Source of the DNA: Burkholderiales bacterium
GTDB lineage: Bacteria > Pseudomonadota > Gammaproteobacteria > Burkholderiales > UBA6910
DNA: 64,000 nucleotides
Direction of reading: 5' to 3'
NCBI GenBank assembly: GCA_026005015.1
Contig: BPKG01000001.1
Location: 308,501-372,500 of the forward strand
How positions within the stretch are numbered: the first letter of the stretch is position 1; each line of letters begins with the position of its first letter. Below are positions 50,155-59,773 of the stretch, piece by piece. Both the position numbers and the translations under genes were made by a program. Under the pieces are notes generated by a model. It was not told the DNA's origin and made no database searches. It saw only the letters and a list, made by a program, of their open reading frames with translations.

Positions 50155-51579
50155 TCAGCCTTTTATGCAGACCTTGGGCCGCAGGAACGCCACCCGCCGG
50201 GCAAGATGGGCGGCTTCGGTCACTTCCGCCACCGTGTCCACGTCCTTGTAGGCGCCCGGAGCTTCCTCCGCGGCGCCGCGCATGGACTTGGTTCGGATCA
50301 GGATGCCCCGGCCCCGCAGCTCGTCGATCAGCTCCCGTCCTTTCCACCGCTGCAGCGCCTGCCGCCGGCTCATGGCGCGCCCGGCGCCGTGGCTGGCGGA
50401 GCTGAACGCCGGGTTGTCGGAGACGCCGGCCAGTACATAAGAGCCCGTGCCCATGCTGCCCCCGACGATTACTGGTTGCCCCACCTCCCGATAGCGGGGT
50501 GGGAGGCTAGAGTGGCCGGGACCGAAAGCCCGGGTCGCCCCCTTGCGGTGGACATAAAGCCCGCGCTCGCCCCCGTTGACTCGGTGCCGTTCCACCTTGC
50601 AAGTGTTGTGAGACACGTCGAAGAGGGTTTCCAGCCGCGCGCCGGGCACGACCCGCCGAAACGCCTCCCGGGTCAAGTGGGTCAGGATCTGGCGGTTGGC
50701 CAGGGCGCAGTTGATGGCGGCGTTCATGGCCCCCAGGTACTGTTGCCCTTCGGGCGAGCGGATCGGGGCACAGGCGAGCTCCCGGTCGGGGAGCGGGATG
50801 CCGAGGCGGCCGGCCGCCTTGGCCAGGGTGACCAGGTAATCGGTCCCGATCTGGTGGCCTAGCCCCCGGGAGCCGCAGTGGATGGAAACCACGATCTGCC
50901 CTTCCGCCAGGCCGTAGGCCTGGGCCGCCTGCCGGTCGTAGATGCGCTCCACCACCTGCACTTCCAGGTAATGATTTCCGGAGCCCAGGGTTCCCATCTC
51001 GCCCCGCTGCCGCTTCTTCGCCAGCTCCGACACGTTCTCCGGATGGGCGCCTTCGACCCGTCCGTGCTCTTCCACATATTCCAAATCCTCGGGCGTCCCG
51101 AAACCCCGCTCCACCGCCCAGCGGGCACCCCCCCGCATCACCTGGTCCAGCTCGGGAATGGAAAGCTTGAGGGACCCTTCTTCGCCGACCCCGGCGGGGA
51201 TGGCGCGAAACAGCTCGTCGGCCAGGGGTTCCAGGGAGGGCGCCAGCGCCTCCAGGGTCAGGTTGGTGCGCAGGCAGCGGATGCCGCAGGAAATGTCGAA
51301 CCCCACGCCGCCGGCCGAGACGACGCCCCCTTCGTCCGGATCGAAGGCGGCCACTCCACCGATGGGGAACCCGTAACCCCAATGGGCATCGGGCATGGTC
51401 ATGGCCGCGCCCACCAGACCGGGAAGCCGGGCCACATGGGCGATCTGTTCCAGCACTTTGTCGTCCATCGCCTCGAGCAGCGCCCGAGTGGCGAACAACC
51501 TCACCCGGGAATGGGCCGGATCGGCACCGGCCAGGGTCCAGGTGGTTTCGTTCAACGGTTGCAGTCGATCCAGTTTCAT
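50155..51579 (-). CDS. rtcB: RNA-splicing ligase RtcB
   Basis: 474 aa. Joins RNA 2',3'-cyclic phosphate or 3'-phosphate ends to 5'-OH ends using GTP and Mn2+. Cys98 in GGVGFDISCG is a metal ligand; GSGNHYLEVQVVE and HCGSRGLGHQIG are core motifs; SHGAGRAMSRR carries the histidine that is guanylylated. No rtcA or rtcR is adjacent. Transcribed with the NinX-like gene and rhlE. Confidence 0.96.
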   Translation of the reverse strand: MKLDRLQPLNETTWTLAGADPAHSRVRLFATRALLEAMDDKVLEQIAHVARLPGLVGAAMTMPDAHWGYGFPIGGVAAFDPDEGGVVSAGGVGFDISCGIRCLRTNLTLEALAPSLEPLADELFRAIPAGVGEEGSLKLSIPELDQVMRGGARWAVERGFGTPEDLEYVEEHGRVEGAHPENVSELAKKRQRGEMGTLGSGNHYLEVQVVERIYDRQAAQAYGLAEGQIVVSIHCGSRGLGHQIGTDYLVTLAKAAGRLGIPLPDRELACAPIRSPEGQQYLGAMNAAINCALANRQILTHLTREAFRRVVPGARLETLFDVSHNTCKVERHRVNGGERGLYVHRKGATRAFGPGHSSLPPRYREVGQPVIVGGSMGTGSYVLAGVSDNPAFSSASHGAGRAMSRRQALQRWKGRELIDELRGRGILIRTKSMRGAAEEAPGAYKDVDTVAEVTEAAHLARRVAFLRPKVCIKG

Positions 51580-51963
51580 GGTCGTTGCTCTCTCAACGGG
51601 TTGATTCGCGCCTCCCGGGTGAGTTCCAGGTCGGGCTCCAGTAAGCTCGCGAGTCCACCGGGTCTCCGAACGGCGGGATTTCCCGCGGACCGTCCCAAGA
51701 GGACGAAAGCCGCCGCAGACACCCCAGGGCTACCCTAGCCCAGACGCTGGTTCCGGACGGGCGAGCCCAGGAAAGGCGGGGCATGGGGGAAGGCAGAGAC
51801 GACATCCGGAAGGCGTCCCAGTGCCCATTATTCTGGACGAAAACCCCGGCGGGCGCATCCAATCGGCCCGCGAGCCCGGCCGTAGCGTCACGGTGCTCGG
51901 CGGGAAAGCGGGTTTTGGCCCCTGAGCCGTTTTGTTATGATGGCCCTTGCGCTTCCCGTTCCC
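51580..51963. other. Divergent intergenic region rtcB / PHP gene
   Basis: About 384 bp without a supportable gene. It should hold the rtcB promoter (minus) and that of the PHP gene (plus). I looked for a sigma-54 site upstream of rtcB and did not find one. Confidence 0.5.
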
Positions 51964-52804
51964 ATGTCCCCCGTCGATCTCCATTGCCACTCCACGGCTT
52001 CGGACGGCGTACTGGCGCCCGCCGAGGTGGTACGCCGGGCGGCCGCACGGGGAGTGGAGGTGCTGGCGTTGACCGATCACGACGAGCTGGGAGGGCTTGC
52101 CTCGGCGCGGGAGGCTGCCCGGGCCTGGGGGATCGCCTTGGTTGAGGGCGTCGAGGTGTCGGTCACCTGGCGCGCCCAGACCATCCACGTGGTGGGCCTG
52201 GGGATCGATCCGTCCCACCCCGAGCTTACGGCCGGTTTGGCCAGCCTGCGGGCCGGGCGCCGGGAGCGGGCCCGGGCGATCGCCGCCGAGCTCGGGCGTT
52301 GCGGTATCCAGGGAAGCCTGGAAGGCGCCTATGCCCACGCCCGGAACCCGGACCTGATCGGGCGCACCCATTTCGCCCGGTTCCTGGTGGAGCGGGGGGG
52401 TGGCGGGGGACGTGAAGAGCGTGTTCCAGCGCTACTTGGCCCAAGGCAAGCCCGGCTACGTGCGCCACCAATGGGCCTCCTTGGACCGGGCCGTCGCCTG
52501 GATCCGGGCGAGCGGCGGGGTCGCGGTGCTGGCCCACCCCGGGCGCTACCGCCTGTCGGGCCCAGCGCTGGAAGCCTTGCTCGCCGAGTTCCGCGACCAG
52601 GGCGGGGCAGGCATCGAGGTGGTCTCGGGAAGCCATTCGCCGGAAGATTACCGGCGCTTCGCCCGCCTGGCCGGCCGCTTCGGGCTCGCCGCCTCCGCGG
52701 GCTCGGATTTCCACAGCCCCGAAGAAGGCGGGCTGGACCTGGGAGCGCTGCCGCCCCTGCCCGAGGGATGCCGGCCGGTGTGGAGCGCGCTCGGGCTGGG
52801 ATGA
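51964..52804 (+). pseudogene. PHP-domain phosphoesterase (YciV/Rnm-like), frameshifted
   Basis: The N-terminal part (MSPVDLHCHSTASDGVLAPA...) and the C-terminal part (DVKSVFQRYLAQGKPGYVRH...AGSDFHSPEEGG) are in different frames. They join cleanly as VERGVAGDVKSVF if one G is removed from the G7 run at 52394-52400. Restored length is about 279 aa. PHP/YciV proteins (RNase AM) trim 5' ends of RNA or hydrolyse nucleotide 3',5'-bisphosphates. Either a real frameshift or a homopolymer read error; all metal-binding motifs outside the site look intact. ATG 51937 is an alternative start. Confidence 0.88.
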
Positions 52805-52817
52805 GGGGATCTCAAGA

Positions 52818-53447
52818 ATGGCTCAGTATTTCGAAATACACCCGAAAAACCCGCAGCCCCGGCTCATCCGCCAGGCGGCCGAGATTGTGCGCCAGGGCGG
52901 AGTGATCGTCTATCCCACCGACTCCTGCTATGCCTTGGGCTGCCGCTTGGGCGACCGGGAAGCGGCCTCCCGCATCTGCCGCATCCGCGGCGTCGACGAC
53001 GATCATCTGCTCACCCTGGTATGCCGCGATCTGGCCGAGCTGGCCCAGTACGCCCGGGTGGATAACCGGCAGTTCCGGCTGCTCAAGGCGGCGACCCCGG
53101 GGAGCTACACTTTCATCCTGGAAGCGACGCGGGAAGTGCCGCGACGGCTGCAGCATCCTAAGCGCAACACCATCGGCCTGCGCGTGCCGGATCATGCGGT
53201 GGCGAACGCCCTGCTGGCGGAGCTGGGCGAGCCCCTGCTCTCCTCCACTCTTCTGCTGCCGGGCGATGACTTGCCGATGAACGACGCCCAGGAGATCCGC
53301 GCCCGGCTGGAGCACCAAGTGGATCTGGTGATCGACAGCGGCCCCTGCGGCGTTGAGATGACCACGGTGCTGGACCTGACCGACGAAGTGCCCAGGGTGG
53401 TGCGCAAGGGGAAGGGCTCTCCCGAAGCGCTGGGCATCACGCCTTGA
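52818..53447 (+). CDS. YciO/Sua5-YrdC family protein
   Basis: 209 aa. The family includes the enzyme that makes threonylcarbamoyl-AMP for tRNA t6A37; this one is nearer the YciO branch, whose role is less certain. QGGVIVYPTDSCYALGCRLG is the nucleotide-binding region and GSYTFILEATREVPRRLQHP the substrate site. Lies 13 bp after the PHP gene, matching the yciV-yciO pairing of other proteobacteria. Confidence 0.9.
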   Translation: MAQYFEIHPKNPQPRLIRQAAEIVRQGGVIVYPTDSCYALGCRLGDREAASRICRIRGVDDDHLLTLVCRDLAELAQYARVDNRQFRLLKAATPGSYTFILEATREVPRRLQHPKRNTIGLRVPDHAVANALLAELGEPLLSSTLLLPGDDLPMNDAQEIRARLEHQVDLVIDSGPCGVEMTTVLDLTDEVPRVVRKGKGSPEALGITP

Positions 53448-53496
53448 GCCGGGGTCGCCGGGCCGGGGAGAAGGGCGATGGTAGAATTGCGTCTCC

Positions 53497-54159
53497 ATGG
53501 AAGCCCATCTGATCCAGGCGATCGCCGTCTACGCCCTGCCGGTGATTTTCGCCATCACCCTCCACGAGGCCTCCCATGGCTACGTGGCCAAACACTTCGG
53601 CGACCTGACCGCTTACGCCCAGGGACGGGTCAGCCTCAATCCGATCCGCCACATCGACCCGTTCGGCACCCTCGTTCTGCCCCTCGTGACCTTGGCGGTG
53701 GGCGGCATCATGTTCGGCTGGGCGAAGCCGGTGCCGGTCAATTTCGGCAACCTGCGCCAGCCGAAGCAGGACATGCTGTGGGTCGCCGCCGCCGGTCCCG
53801 CCGCCAACTTCGCCATGGCCCTGGGTTGGGCCCTGGTAGCCAAGGCCGCCCTGGCGAACGAAGGGGCCTTCTGGTCGGAGTTTCTCTATGCCATGGGGCT
53901 CGCGGGGGTTCAGGTCAACATCATCTTCATGGTGCTTAACCTGCTGCCGGTCCCGCCCCTCGACGGCAGCAAGATCGCCATCAGCCTGTTGCCCAGGCAG
54001 CTCGCTTACCGCTACGCCGCCCTGGAGCCGTACGGGATCTACCTGCTGCTCGGGCTCATCGTCCTGGAGGGCGTGTTCAACATTCCCCTGCTGAGCGTGA
54101 TCCTGTTCCCCTTGTACGAGGCTGCGCGAGGGGCGATCCTCGCGCTTTTCCACCTCTGA
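53497..54159 (+). CDS. Site-2 protease family M50 metalloprotease
   Basis: 220 aa membrane protein. HEASH at residues 23-27 is the HExxH zinc site and NLLPVPPLDGSK the second metal-binding motif, both in membrane helices. This short form lacks a PDZ domain. Substrate unknown. Its place between the YciO-like gene and trpS is conserved in betaproteobacteria. Confidence 0.92.
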   Translation: MEAHLIQAIAVYALPVIFAITLHEASHGYVAKHFGDLTAYAQGRVSLNPIRHIDPFGTLVLPLVTLAVGGIMFGWAKPVPVNFGNLRQPKQDMLWVAAAGPAANFAMALGWALVAKAALANEGAFWSEFLYAMGLAGVQVNIIFMVLNLLPVPPLDGSKIAISLLPRQLAYRYAALEPYGIYLLLGLIVLEGVFNIPLLSVILFPLYEAARGAILALFHL

Positions 54160-54178
54160 ACCCGTCTCGCCCTTGACC

Positions 54179-55381
54179 ATGTTTCCCGAACGCGTCCTCT
54201 CCGGCATGCGGCCCACCGGCAGCCTGCACCTGGGCCACTACCACGGCGTGCTGAAAAACTGGGTGAAGCTCCAGCACGAGTATGAGTGCCTGTTCTTCGT
54301 CGCCGACTGGCATGCCCTGACCACCCATTACGACGAGCCCCAGGTGATCGCCGACAGCGTGTGGGACATGCTGATCGACTGGCTTGCGGCCGGCGTCGAC
54401 CCGGCCCAGGCGACCTTGTTCATCCAGTCCCACATCCCCGAGCACGCGGAGCTGCACTTGCTGCTCTCCATGGTGACGCCCCTAGGCTGGCTGGAACGGG
54501 TGCCCACGTACAAGGACCAGCAGGAGAAGCTCTCCGACCGGGACCTGTCCACCTACGGGTTCCTGGGCTATCCGCTGCTGCAGAGCGCCGACATCCTCAT
54601 CTACCGGGCCACCCGGGTTCCGGTGGGGGAGGATCAGGTGCCCCACATCGAGTTCACCCGGGAGATCGCCCGCCGCTTCAACCATCTCTACGGGCGCGAG
54701 CCCGATTTCGAGGAAAAGGCGCTCAAGGCGGTGAAGAAGCTGGGCGCCAAGAAGGCCCGCCTGTACCTGGAGCTGCGCACCCGCTACCAGGAGCAGGGCG
54801 ATACCGAGGCGCTTGCCGCCGGACGGGCATTGCTGGAGGAGGCGCAGAACCTCAGCCTGGGAGACCGGGAGCGCCTGTTCGGCTACCTGGAGGGTGGCGG
54901 AAAGATGATCCTCTCGGAGCCCGAGGCGCTCCTCACCGAGGCCTCCCGCCTGCCGGGCCTGGACGGGCAGAAGATGTCCAAGTCCTACGACAACACCATC
55001 GGCCTACGGGAAGCCGCCGACAGCATCGCTAAGAAGATCCGTACCATGCCCACCGACCCCGCGCGGGTGCGGCGCCAGGATCCGGGCAATCCGGCCCGCT
55101 GCCCCGTGTGGCAGTTCCATCTCGTGTATTCGGACGACGCACGGCGCAAATGGGTCCAGGAAGGATGCACGACGGCCGGGATCGGCTGCCTGGAATGCAA
55201 GCAGCCGGTCATCGACGCGATCCTGGCGGAGCAGAAGCCCATGCTGGAGCGCGCCCGGCCCTACCAGGAGGATCCCACGCTCCTGCGCAGCATCATCGCA
55301 GACGGCTGCGAAAAAGCCCGCAAGCTAGCCCAGGAGACCATGCGGGAGGTGCGGGAGGTCATGGGGCTCGATTACGTTTGA
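54179..55381 (+). CDS. trpS: Tryptophanyl-tRNA synthetase
   Basis: 400 aa class I synthetase. HIGH-like HLGH at 17-20 and KMSKS (GQKMSKSYDNTIGL) are intact. It is about 60 residues longer than E. coli TrpS, owing to an insertion near 180-245 seen in the long form of many betaproteobacteria. ATG 54179 is preferred; a TTG two codons earlier is possible. Confidence 0.96.
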   Translation: MFPERVLSGMRPTGSLHLGHYHGVLKNWVKLQHEYECLFFVADWHALTTHYDEPQVIADSVWDMLIDWLAAGVDPAQATLFIQSHIPEHAELHLLLSMVTPLGWLERVPTYKDQQEKLSDRDLSTYGFLGYPLLQSADILIYRATRVPVGEDQVPHIEFTREIARRFNHLYGREPDFEEKALKAVKKLGAKKARLYLELRTRYQEQGDTEALAAGRALLEEAQNLSLGDRERLFGYLEGGGKMILSEPEALLTEASRLPGLDGQKMSKSYDNTIGLREAADSIAKKIRTMPTDPARVRRQDPGNPARCPVWQFHLVYSDDARRKWVQEGCTTAGIGCLECKQPVIDAILAEQKPMLERARPYQEDPTLLRSIIADGCEKARKLAQETMREVREVMGLDYV

Positions 55382-55583
55382 GCGGGCCGGGCGGGAGGGG
55401 GCGGGTTGCCCCAGGGGACGATCCGTGAGAAAGTTAGCGTCGCCTGGGCGGCCGGCCCAGCTCCGAACAGCAGAAGGGCGCTCCGGGAATCCACCTCCTG
55501 CATCCTCGGGAAGACGGTAGACGCGTGTACTCCCCCATGCCATCCGACCAAGCGGCGACCGCGCCGCGCCAGGCCGGCACCCC

Positions 55584-56384
55584 ATGAGCACGATGATCGA
55601 CGGCGGCCCCATCGCCAGGCTCTATGGGGAGGCCCTGCAGGAGCTACCCAAGGACCTGTACATTCCGCCGGACGCGCTGGAAGTCTTTCTGGAGGCCTTC
55701 GAGGGCCCCTTGGATCTACTCCTGTACCTGATCCGCAAGCAAAACGTGGACGTGCTCGACATCCCCATGGCCGAGCTCACGCGCCAGTACATGGAATACG
55801 TGGAGTTGATGCGGGCGACCCAGCTGGAGCTGGCCGCGGAGTACCTGCTCATGGCGGCCATGCTGATCGAGATCAAGTCTCGCATGCTGCTGCCGCGCCC
55901 GCCCCGGGTCGAGGAGGCTGCGGAGGATCCCCGGGCGGAGCTGGTGCGCCGGCTCCTGGAGTACGAGCAGATCAAGCTGGCGGCCCAGCGGCTGGAGCGC
56001 ATCCCGCGGGCGCTGCGCGATTTCGCCCTGGTCCAGGTCTGGATCGAGCAGGCGGCGGTCAAGCGCCTGCCCCAGGTGAACGTGGACGATCTGCGCAACG
56101 CCTGGCTCGCCTTGCTCAACCGGGTGAAGCTCTCCCGGCATCATCGCGTGACCCGGGAGGCGTTGTCGGTACGGGAGCACATGACCCGCATCCTACGGCA
56201 GCTCGCGGGACGGGATTTCGTCGAATTCGAGTCGCTGTTCGACCCGCAGGCGGGCGTTCCGGTGCTGGTGGTCACGTTCCTGGCCCTGCTGGAGCTGGCT
56301 AAGGAGCGCCTGGTGGAGGTCACCCAGCGAGAGGCCTTTGGGAACATCTATGTCCGAACCATCAACTTCCTCACCCCCGATTGA
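55584..56384 (+). CDS. scpA: Segregation and condensation protein ScpA
   Basis: 266 aa kleisin subunit of the SMC-ScpAB condensin. [20 protein letters not shown] is the N-terminal SMC-binding signature; the C-terminal winged helix is at about 220-266. A 200-bp gap without clear features separates it from trpS. It overlaps scpB by 35 bp. Confidence 0.95.
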   Translation: MSTMIDGGPIARLYGEALQELPKDLYIPPDALEVFLEAFEGPLDLLLYLIRKQNVDVLDIPMAELTRQYMEYVELMRATQLELAAEYLLMAAMLIEIKSRMLLPRPPRVEEAAEDPRAELVRRLLEYEQIKLAAQRLERIPRALRDFALVQVWIEQAAVKRLPQVNVDDLRNAWLALLNRVKLSRHHRVTREALSVREHMTRILRQLAGRDFVEFESLFDPQAGVPVLVVTFLALLELAKERLVEVTQREAFGNIYVRTINFLTPD

Positions 56385-57027
56385 TCTCGCCGAGATCAAG
56401 AAGATCCTCGAGACGGCGCTGCTCACGGCGGGCGAACCCCTCGGGATTTCCGAGCTGCGCAGGCTCTTCGACGAGGACCTCGGGGCCGATCTTGTCCGCA
56501 AGCTGCTGGAAGAGTTGCGCCAGGACTGGGCTGGCCGAGGCGTGGAGCTCACTTGCGTGGCGAGCGGCTGGCGTTTTCGCTCCCGCCCCGAGTACCAGCG
56601 CTATCTCGACCGGCTCAATCCCCAGAAACCGCCCAAGTACTCCCGGGCGGTGATGGAGACCCTGGCCATCATCGCTTACCGGCAGCCGGTGACCCGGGGC
56701 GACATCGAGGAGATCCGGGGCGTGTCGGTCTCGCCCCAGGTGATCAAGACCCTGGAGGCGCGGGGCTGGATCGAGGTGGTGGGCCATCGGGACGTGCCTG
56801 GGCGGCCGGCCCTGTTCGGCACCACCAAGGCGTTTCTCGACGACTTGGACTTGCGCTCCCTGGAGGAGCTGCCGCCGTTGGAGGACCTGGCAGGGCTGGT
56901 GGAGCGCGGCGCCGACCTGCTCCCGGCCGAGGCTCGACCCGGAGAAACAGCCGCGGAAGAAGTACCGGCCGAAGATCCCCTTGCCCAGGAAGTCCCCTCC
57001 CCCGAGCGGGCGCAGCGGGTCGCTTGA
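56350..57027 (+). CDS. scpB: Segregation and condensation protein ScpB
   Basis: 225 aa. Two winged-helix domains; [20 protein letters not shown] and the conserved [20 protein letters not shown] mark ScpB. Forms a dimer that binds ScpA. ATG 56350 is chosen; an in-frame TTG at 56338 is possible. The tail after residue 180 is acidic and low-complexity. Confidence 0.95.
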   Translation: MSEPSTSSPPIDLAEIKKILETALLTAGEPLGISELRRLFDEDLGADLVRKLLEELRQDWAGRGVELTCVASGWRFRSRPEYQRYLDRLNPQKPPKYSRAVMETLAIIAYRQPVTRGDIEEIRGVSVSPQVIKTLEARGWIEVVGHRDVPGRPALFGTTKAFLDDLDLRSLEELPPLEDLAGLVERGADLLPAEARPGETAAEEVPAEDPLAQEVPSPERAQRVA

Positions 57028-57040
57028 AAGGCAACGGGCC

Positions 57041-57667
57041 ATGCGCGCAATCCTGGTGGCCAATCCGAAGGGAGGGAGCGGCAAGACCACCGTGGCCACC
57101 AACCTGGCTGCGGGTCTCGCCGCCGCCCGGGAGCGGGTCTACCTCTGGGACATCGACCGGCAGAAGTCGGCCCTGACCTGGCTGTCGATCCGGCCCGACC
57201 ATCTGCCCCGGGTGGCGCGGCTGGACGGTGGCGACCCGAAAGACCGGGACTCGGGCGACCGGAGCTGGGTGGTGATCGACACGCCGGCCGGGCTCCACGG
57301 CAAGAATCTAGAGCACGCCCTGCGGCTGGCCGACAAGGTGCTCATCCCGGTCCAGCCCTCGGTGTTCGACATGGCGGCGACCCGGGACTTTTTGGACGCG
57401 TTGCTCTCGGAGAAGGCGATGCGCGGCCGCAGACTTCCGGTGGGAGTGGTGGGGGTGCGGGTGGATCCCCGCACCCGGGCCGCCGCCACGCTGGAGGCGT
57501 TCCTCAAGCAGTACGACCTACCCATCCTAGCCATCCTCCGGGACACGGTGATCTATACCAACGCCGCGTTCCTGGGGCAGAGCGTCTTCGACCTCCCGCG
57601 CTACCTGGCGGAGCGGGACACGGAACAATGGGGGCCGGTGATCGACTGGGTGCGCGGCAGCCGCTGA
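57041..57667 (+). CDS. ParA-family ATPase
   Basis: 208 aa. Deviant Walker A KGGSGKT at residues 10-16 with the signature lysine, and WVVIDTPAGLHG as Walker B. Shorter than chromosomal ParA and with no ParB nearby, so it is a ParA/MinD-like positioning ATPase of unknown cargo. It lies 13 bp after scpB and is convergent with the CbbO-like gene. Confidence 0.88.
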   Translation: MRAILVANPKGGSGKTTVATNLAAGLAAARERVYLWDIDRQKSALTWLSIRPDHLPRVARLDGGDPKDRDSGDRSWVVIDTPAGLHGKNLEHALRLADKVLIPVQPSVFDMAATRDFLDALLSEKAMRGRRLPVGVVGVRVDPRTRAAATLEAFLKQYDLPILAILRDTVIYTNAAFLGQSVFDLPRYLAERDTEQWGPVIDWVRGSR

Positions 57668-57673
57668 GGTGGA

Positions 57674-59773
57674 TCAGAAGGTGAGCCGGCGGTAGATGTC
57701 GGCCACCTTGAGGGGGAGCTTCCCCGGGTCGTCCACCACCGTGTAGTTCACTTCGCCGTACATATGTGGCAGGTAGTCCCGCGCCTCCCTGTCGATGGTG
57801 ATGCAATAGGGATAGATGCCCAGGCGCTTCGCTTCCAGGAGCGCCTGGCGCGTGTCTTCGATCCCGTACTCCCCCCGGTACTCGTCGCTGTAATCGTCGG
57901 GCTTCCCGTCGGAGAGGGTAATCAGGAGCTTGGTTCGGGCTTCCACTGCTTCCAGCAGGCGGGCGGCGTGGCGCAGCGCCGGTCCCATGCGGGTGTAGTC
58001 CAGGGGAATGATGCCGCCGATGCGGGACTTGACCGCCTCGCCGTAGGGCTCGTCGAAGCGCTTGACCCGGTAGAATTCGCAGCGCTTGCGGGTGATGCCG
58101 GAGAAGCCGTAGATGGCGTAGCGGTCTCCCAGCGCCTCCAGGGCCTCGCACAGCATGACCAGCGCCTCCCGCTCCGCGTCGTTGATCCAGCCCTTGGTGG
58201 AGCCGCTCATGTCCACGACGAACAACGCCGCCAGATGGCGGTCGGCGCGGCGGTGCTCCACGAACAGCCGCGCCGGCAGCTCCAGCCCCTGGCGCAGATC
58301 GACGAAGGATTCCACCAGCGCGTCGAAGTCCACGTCGTCCCCGAAGGGTTCTTTGCGCAGGCGCCGCTGCTCCTGCCGCAGCGCCTCGAACGCGCGTCGA
58401 AGCTGGGCGACCTGGTGCCGGTATTTCTCCAAGGTGGCCTGGGCGAACTCGGGCGTCGCCGGATGCACGTCCAGCTCCCGCAGGGTGCACCACTCCCGCC
58501 GGTAGTGCCGGCGGCGGAAATCCCACTCGTCGTAGAGATAGACCTTCTCTCCCTGGGCCGCTTCCGGCGCTTTCCCGGCCGCCTCGAAGCGCCGAACCGC
58601 TCCCTTGGAGACTCCTGCGTCTCCCGCCGGTACCAGGTATTCCGGGGGAAGCTCGCCCAGGTCCTGGACGATGGACTGGATCAGGTGGTGCACTTCGGGA
58701 GGAGCGCTGACGGGCTTCCCGTCCAGCTCCACGCGGGCGTCGAACTTCATCCCCTCGTCCTCGATACGCACCGACCATCGGGGCGGGGCCGAGCGGGCGG
58801 CCGTCGGCCTCGGCGGCGACTGCTCGGAGGCGAGCCGGGCCAAGGCCCGCTGCAAGGCTTTCCGCTCCCGCGCAAGGCGCGCTTCCCGGACCGCGAAGGC
58901 GCGCTCCGGTTGAAGCCGTCCCAGGTAGCACCAACCGGGATCGTCCAGGTGATGGATAGCGCTCGCGAGCAGCGCCAGGCTGTCGGCCACGGTGGCCCCC
59001 GGCGCCGCGAGCCGCTCCAGGCCCGGGACCGGCGCCAGGGGCGCGCGCGCCCTTAACGCCTCCAAAAGGCGACCCAAGCCGGGGAAGCTGCGGGCGATAC
59101 AGGCCCCCAGGCGGACCGCCTCTAGCACGTTGAGCAGTTTCAGGGCATGCTCTCCCGCCGGATACGCCTTACGCGGCAGGTTGAAGGTGCCGAACCGGGA
59201 CTGTGCCCACAGATGGGCCGCAGTGGCTTTGTAGAGCTGGAAATTCTGTGCCCGGGTCGGGAAGTGGGCGAGAAAGGGGGGCAGGTAGACGGTCTCGGTG
59301 TCCGTGGTGGCGACCTCGGCCGCCGCCACCCGCAGCCGCCGACCGGAAAGCCCGCACAGGAACAGCTCCAGCACCGGCGCCACCTCCTCGAGCCGGGCGC
59401 ACCGCTCCCGGCTGCGATGGCGTTCGACGAAGGAGGGGAGCGCTTTCAGCGTCGCGGAGGCGGAATACAAGCCCTGCCTGTCGTAGACGTCCATGGCGCC
59501 GATCAGCCACTCCTCCGTGCCTTCGGGCCCCAGCAGGGCCAGGGCCTGGGGCGCCAGCGCCGCGAACTGGTAGGCGAGTTCCGCGTTGCATTTAGCGACC
59601 ACGGTGACCCAATGCAGCACGAAGTCCTGCTGTTCCACGCCGAGGGAGGCCAGCGCCGCCGCGAGACCCGCGGCTGTGCGGCGGGAAGTCAAAACCGGGT
59701 TGAGCTGCTCCTCCAGCCGCTCCTCTAGCGCGGCGCGCGGCAGCGGCTCAGAAGAGGGTGGAGATGAGCTCAT
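57674..59773 (-). CDS. CbbO/NorD-family VWA domain protein
   Basis: 699 aa. A long helical N-terminal part and a C-terminal von Willebrand A domain with the MIDAS motif DMSGS at 521-525. CbbO and NorD pair with MoxR-type AAA+ ATPases; CbbO-CbbQ acts as a RubisCO activase, NorD-NorQ matures nitric oxide reductase. The length and partner favour CbbO, but no RubisCO or nor gene is in view, so the client is unknown. Overlaps the cbbQ-like gene by 26 bp. Confidence 0.82.
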   Translation of the reverse strand: MSSSPPSSEPLPRAALEERLEEQLNPVLTSRRTAAGLAAALASLGVEQQDFVLHWVTVVAKCNAELAYQFAALAPQALALLGPEGTEEWLIGAMDVYDRQGLYSASATLKALPSFVERHRSRERCARLEEVAPVLELFLCGLSGRRLRVAAAEVATTDTETVYLPPFLAHFPTRAQNFQLYKATAAHLWAQSRFGTFNLPRKAYPAGEHALKLLNVLEAVRLGACIARSFPGLGRLLEALRARAPLAPVPGLERLAAPGATVADSLALLASAIHHLDDPGWCYLGRLQPERAFAVREARLARERKALQRALARLASEQSPPRPTAARSAPPRWSVRIEDEGMKFDARVELDGKPVSAPPEVHHLIQSIVQDLGELPPEYLVPAGDAGVSKGAVRRFEAAGKAPEAAQGEKVYLYDEWDFRRRHYRREWCTLRELDVHPATPEFAQATLEKYRHQVAQLRRAFEALRQEQRRLRKEPFGDDVDFDALVESFVDLRQGLELPARLFVEHRRADRHLAALFVVDMSGSTKGWINDAEREALVMLCEALEALGDRYAIYGFSGITRKRCEFYRVKRFDEPYGEAVKSRIGGIIPLDYTRMGPALRHAARLLEAVEARTKLLITLSDGKPDDYSDEYRGEYGIEDTRQALLEAKRLGIYPYCITIDREARDYLPHMYGEVNYTVVDDPGKLPLKVADIYRRLTF

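Noticed and set aside
51580..51720. Sigma-54 promoter of an RtcR-controlled rtcB
   Set aside because: No TGGCAC-N5-TTGC-like sequence upstream of rtcB and no rtcR gene alongside.
58992..59728. Plus-strand genes opposite the CbbO-like gene
   Set aside because: Several open frames occur but all are antisense to a gene with an intact VWA MIDAS motif and lack ribosome-binding sites.
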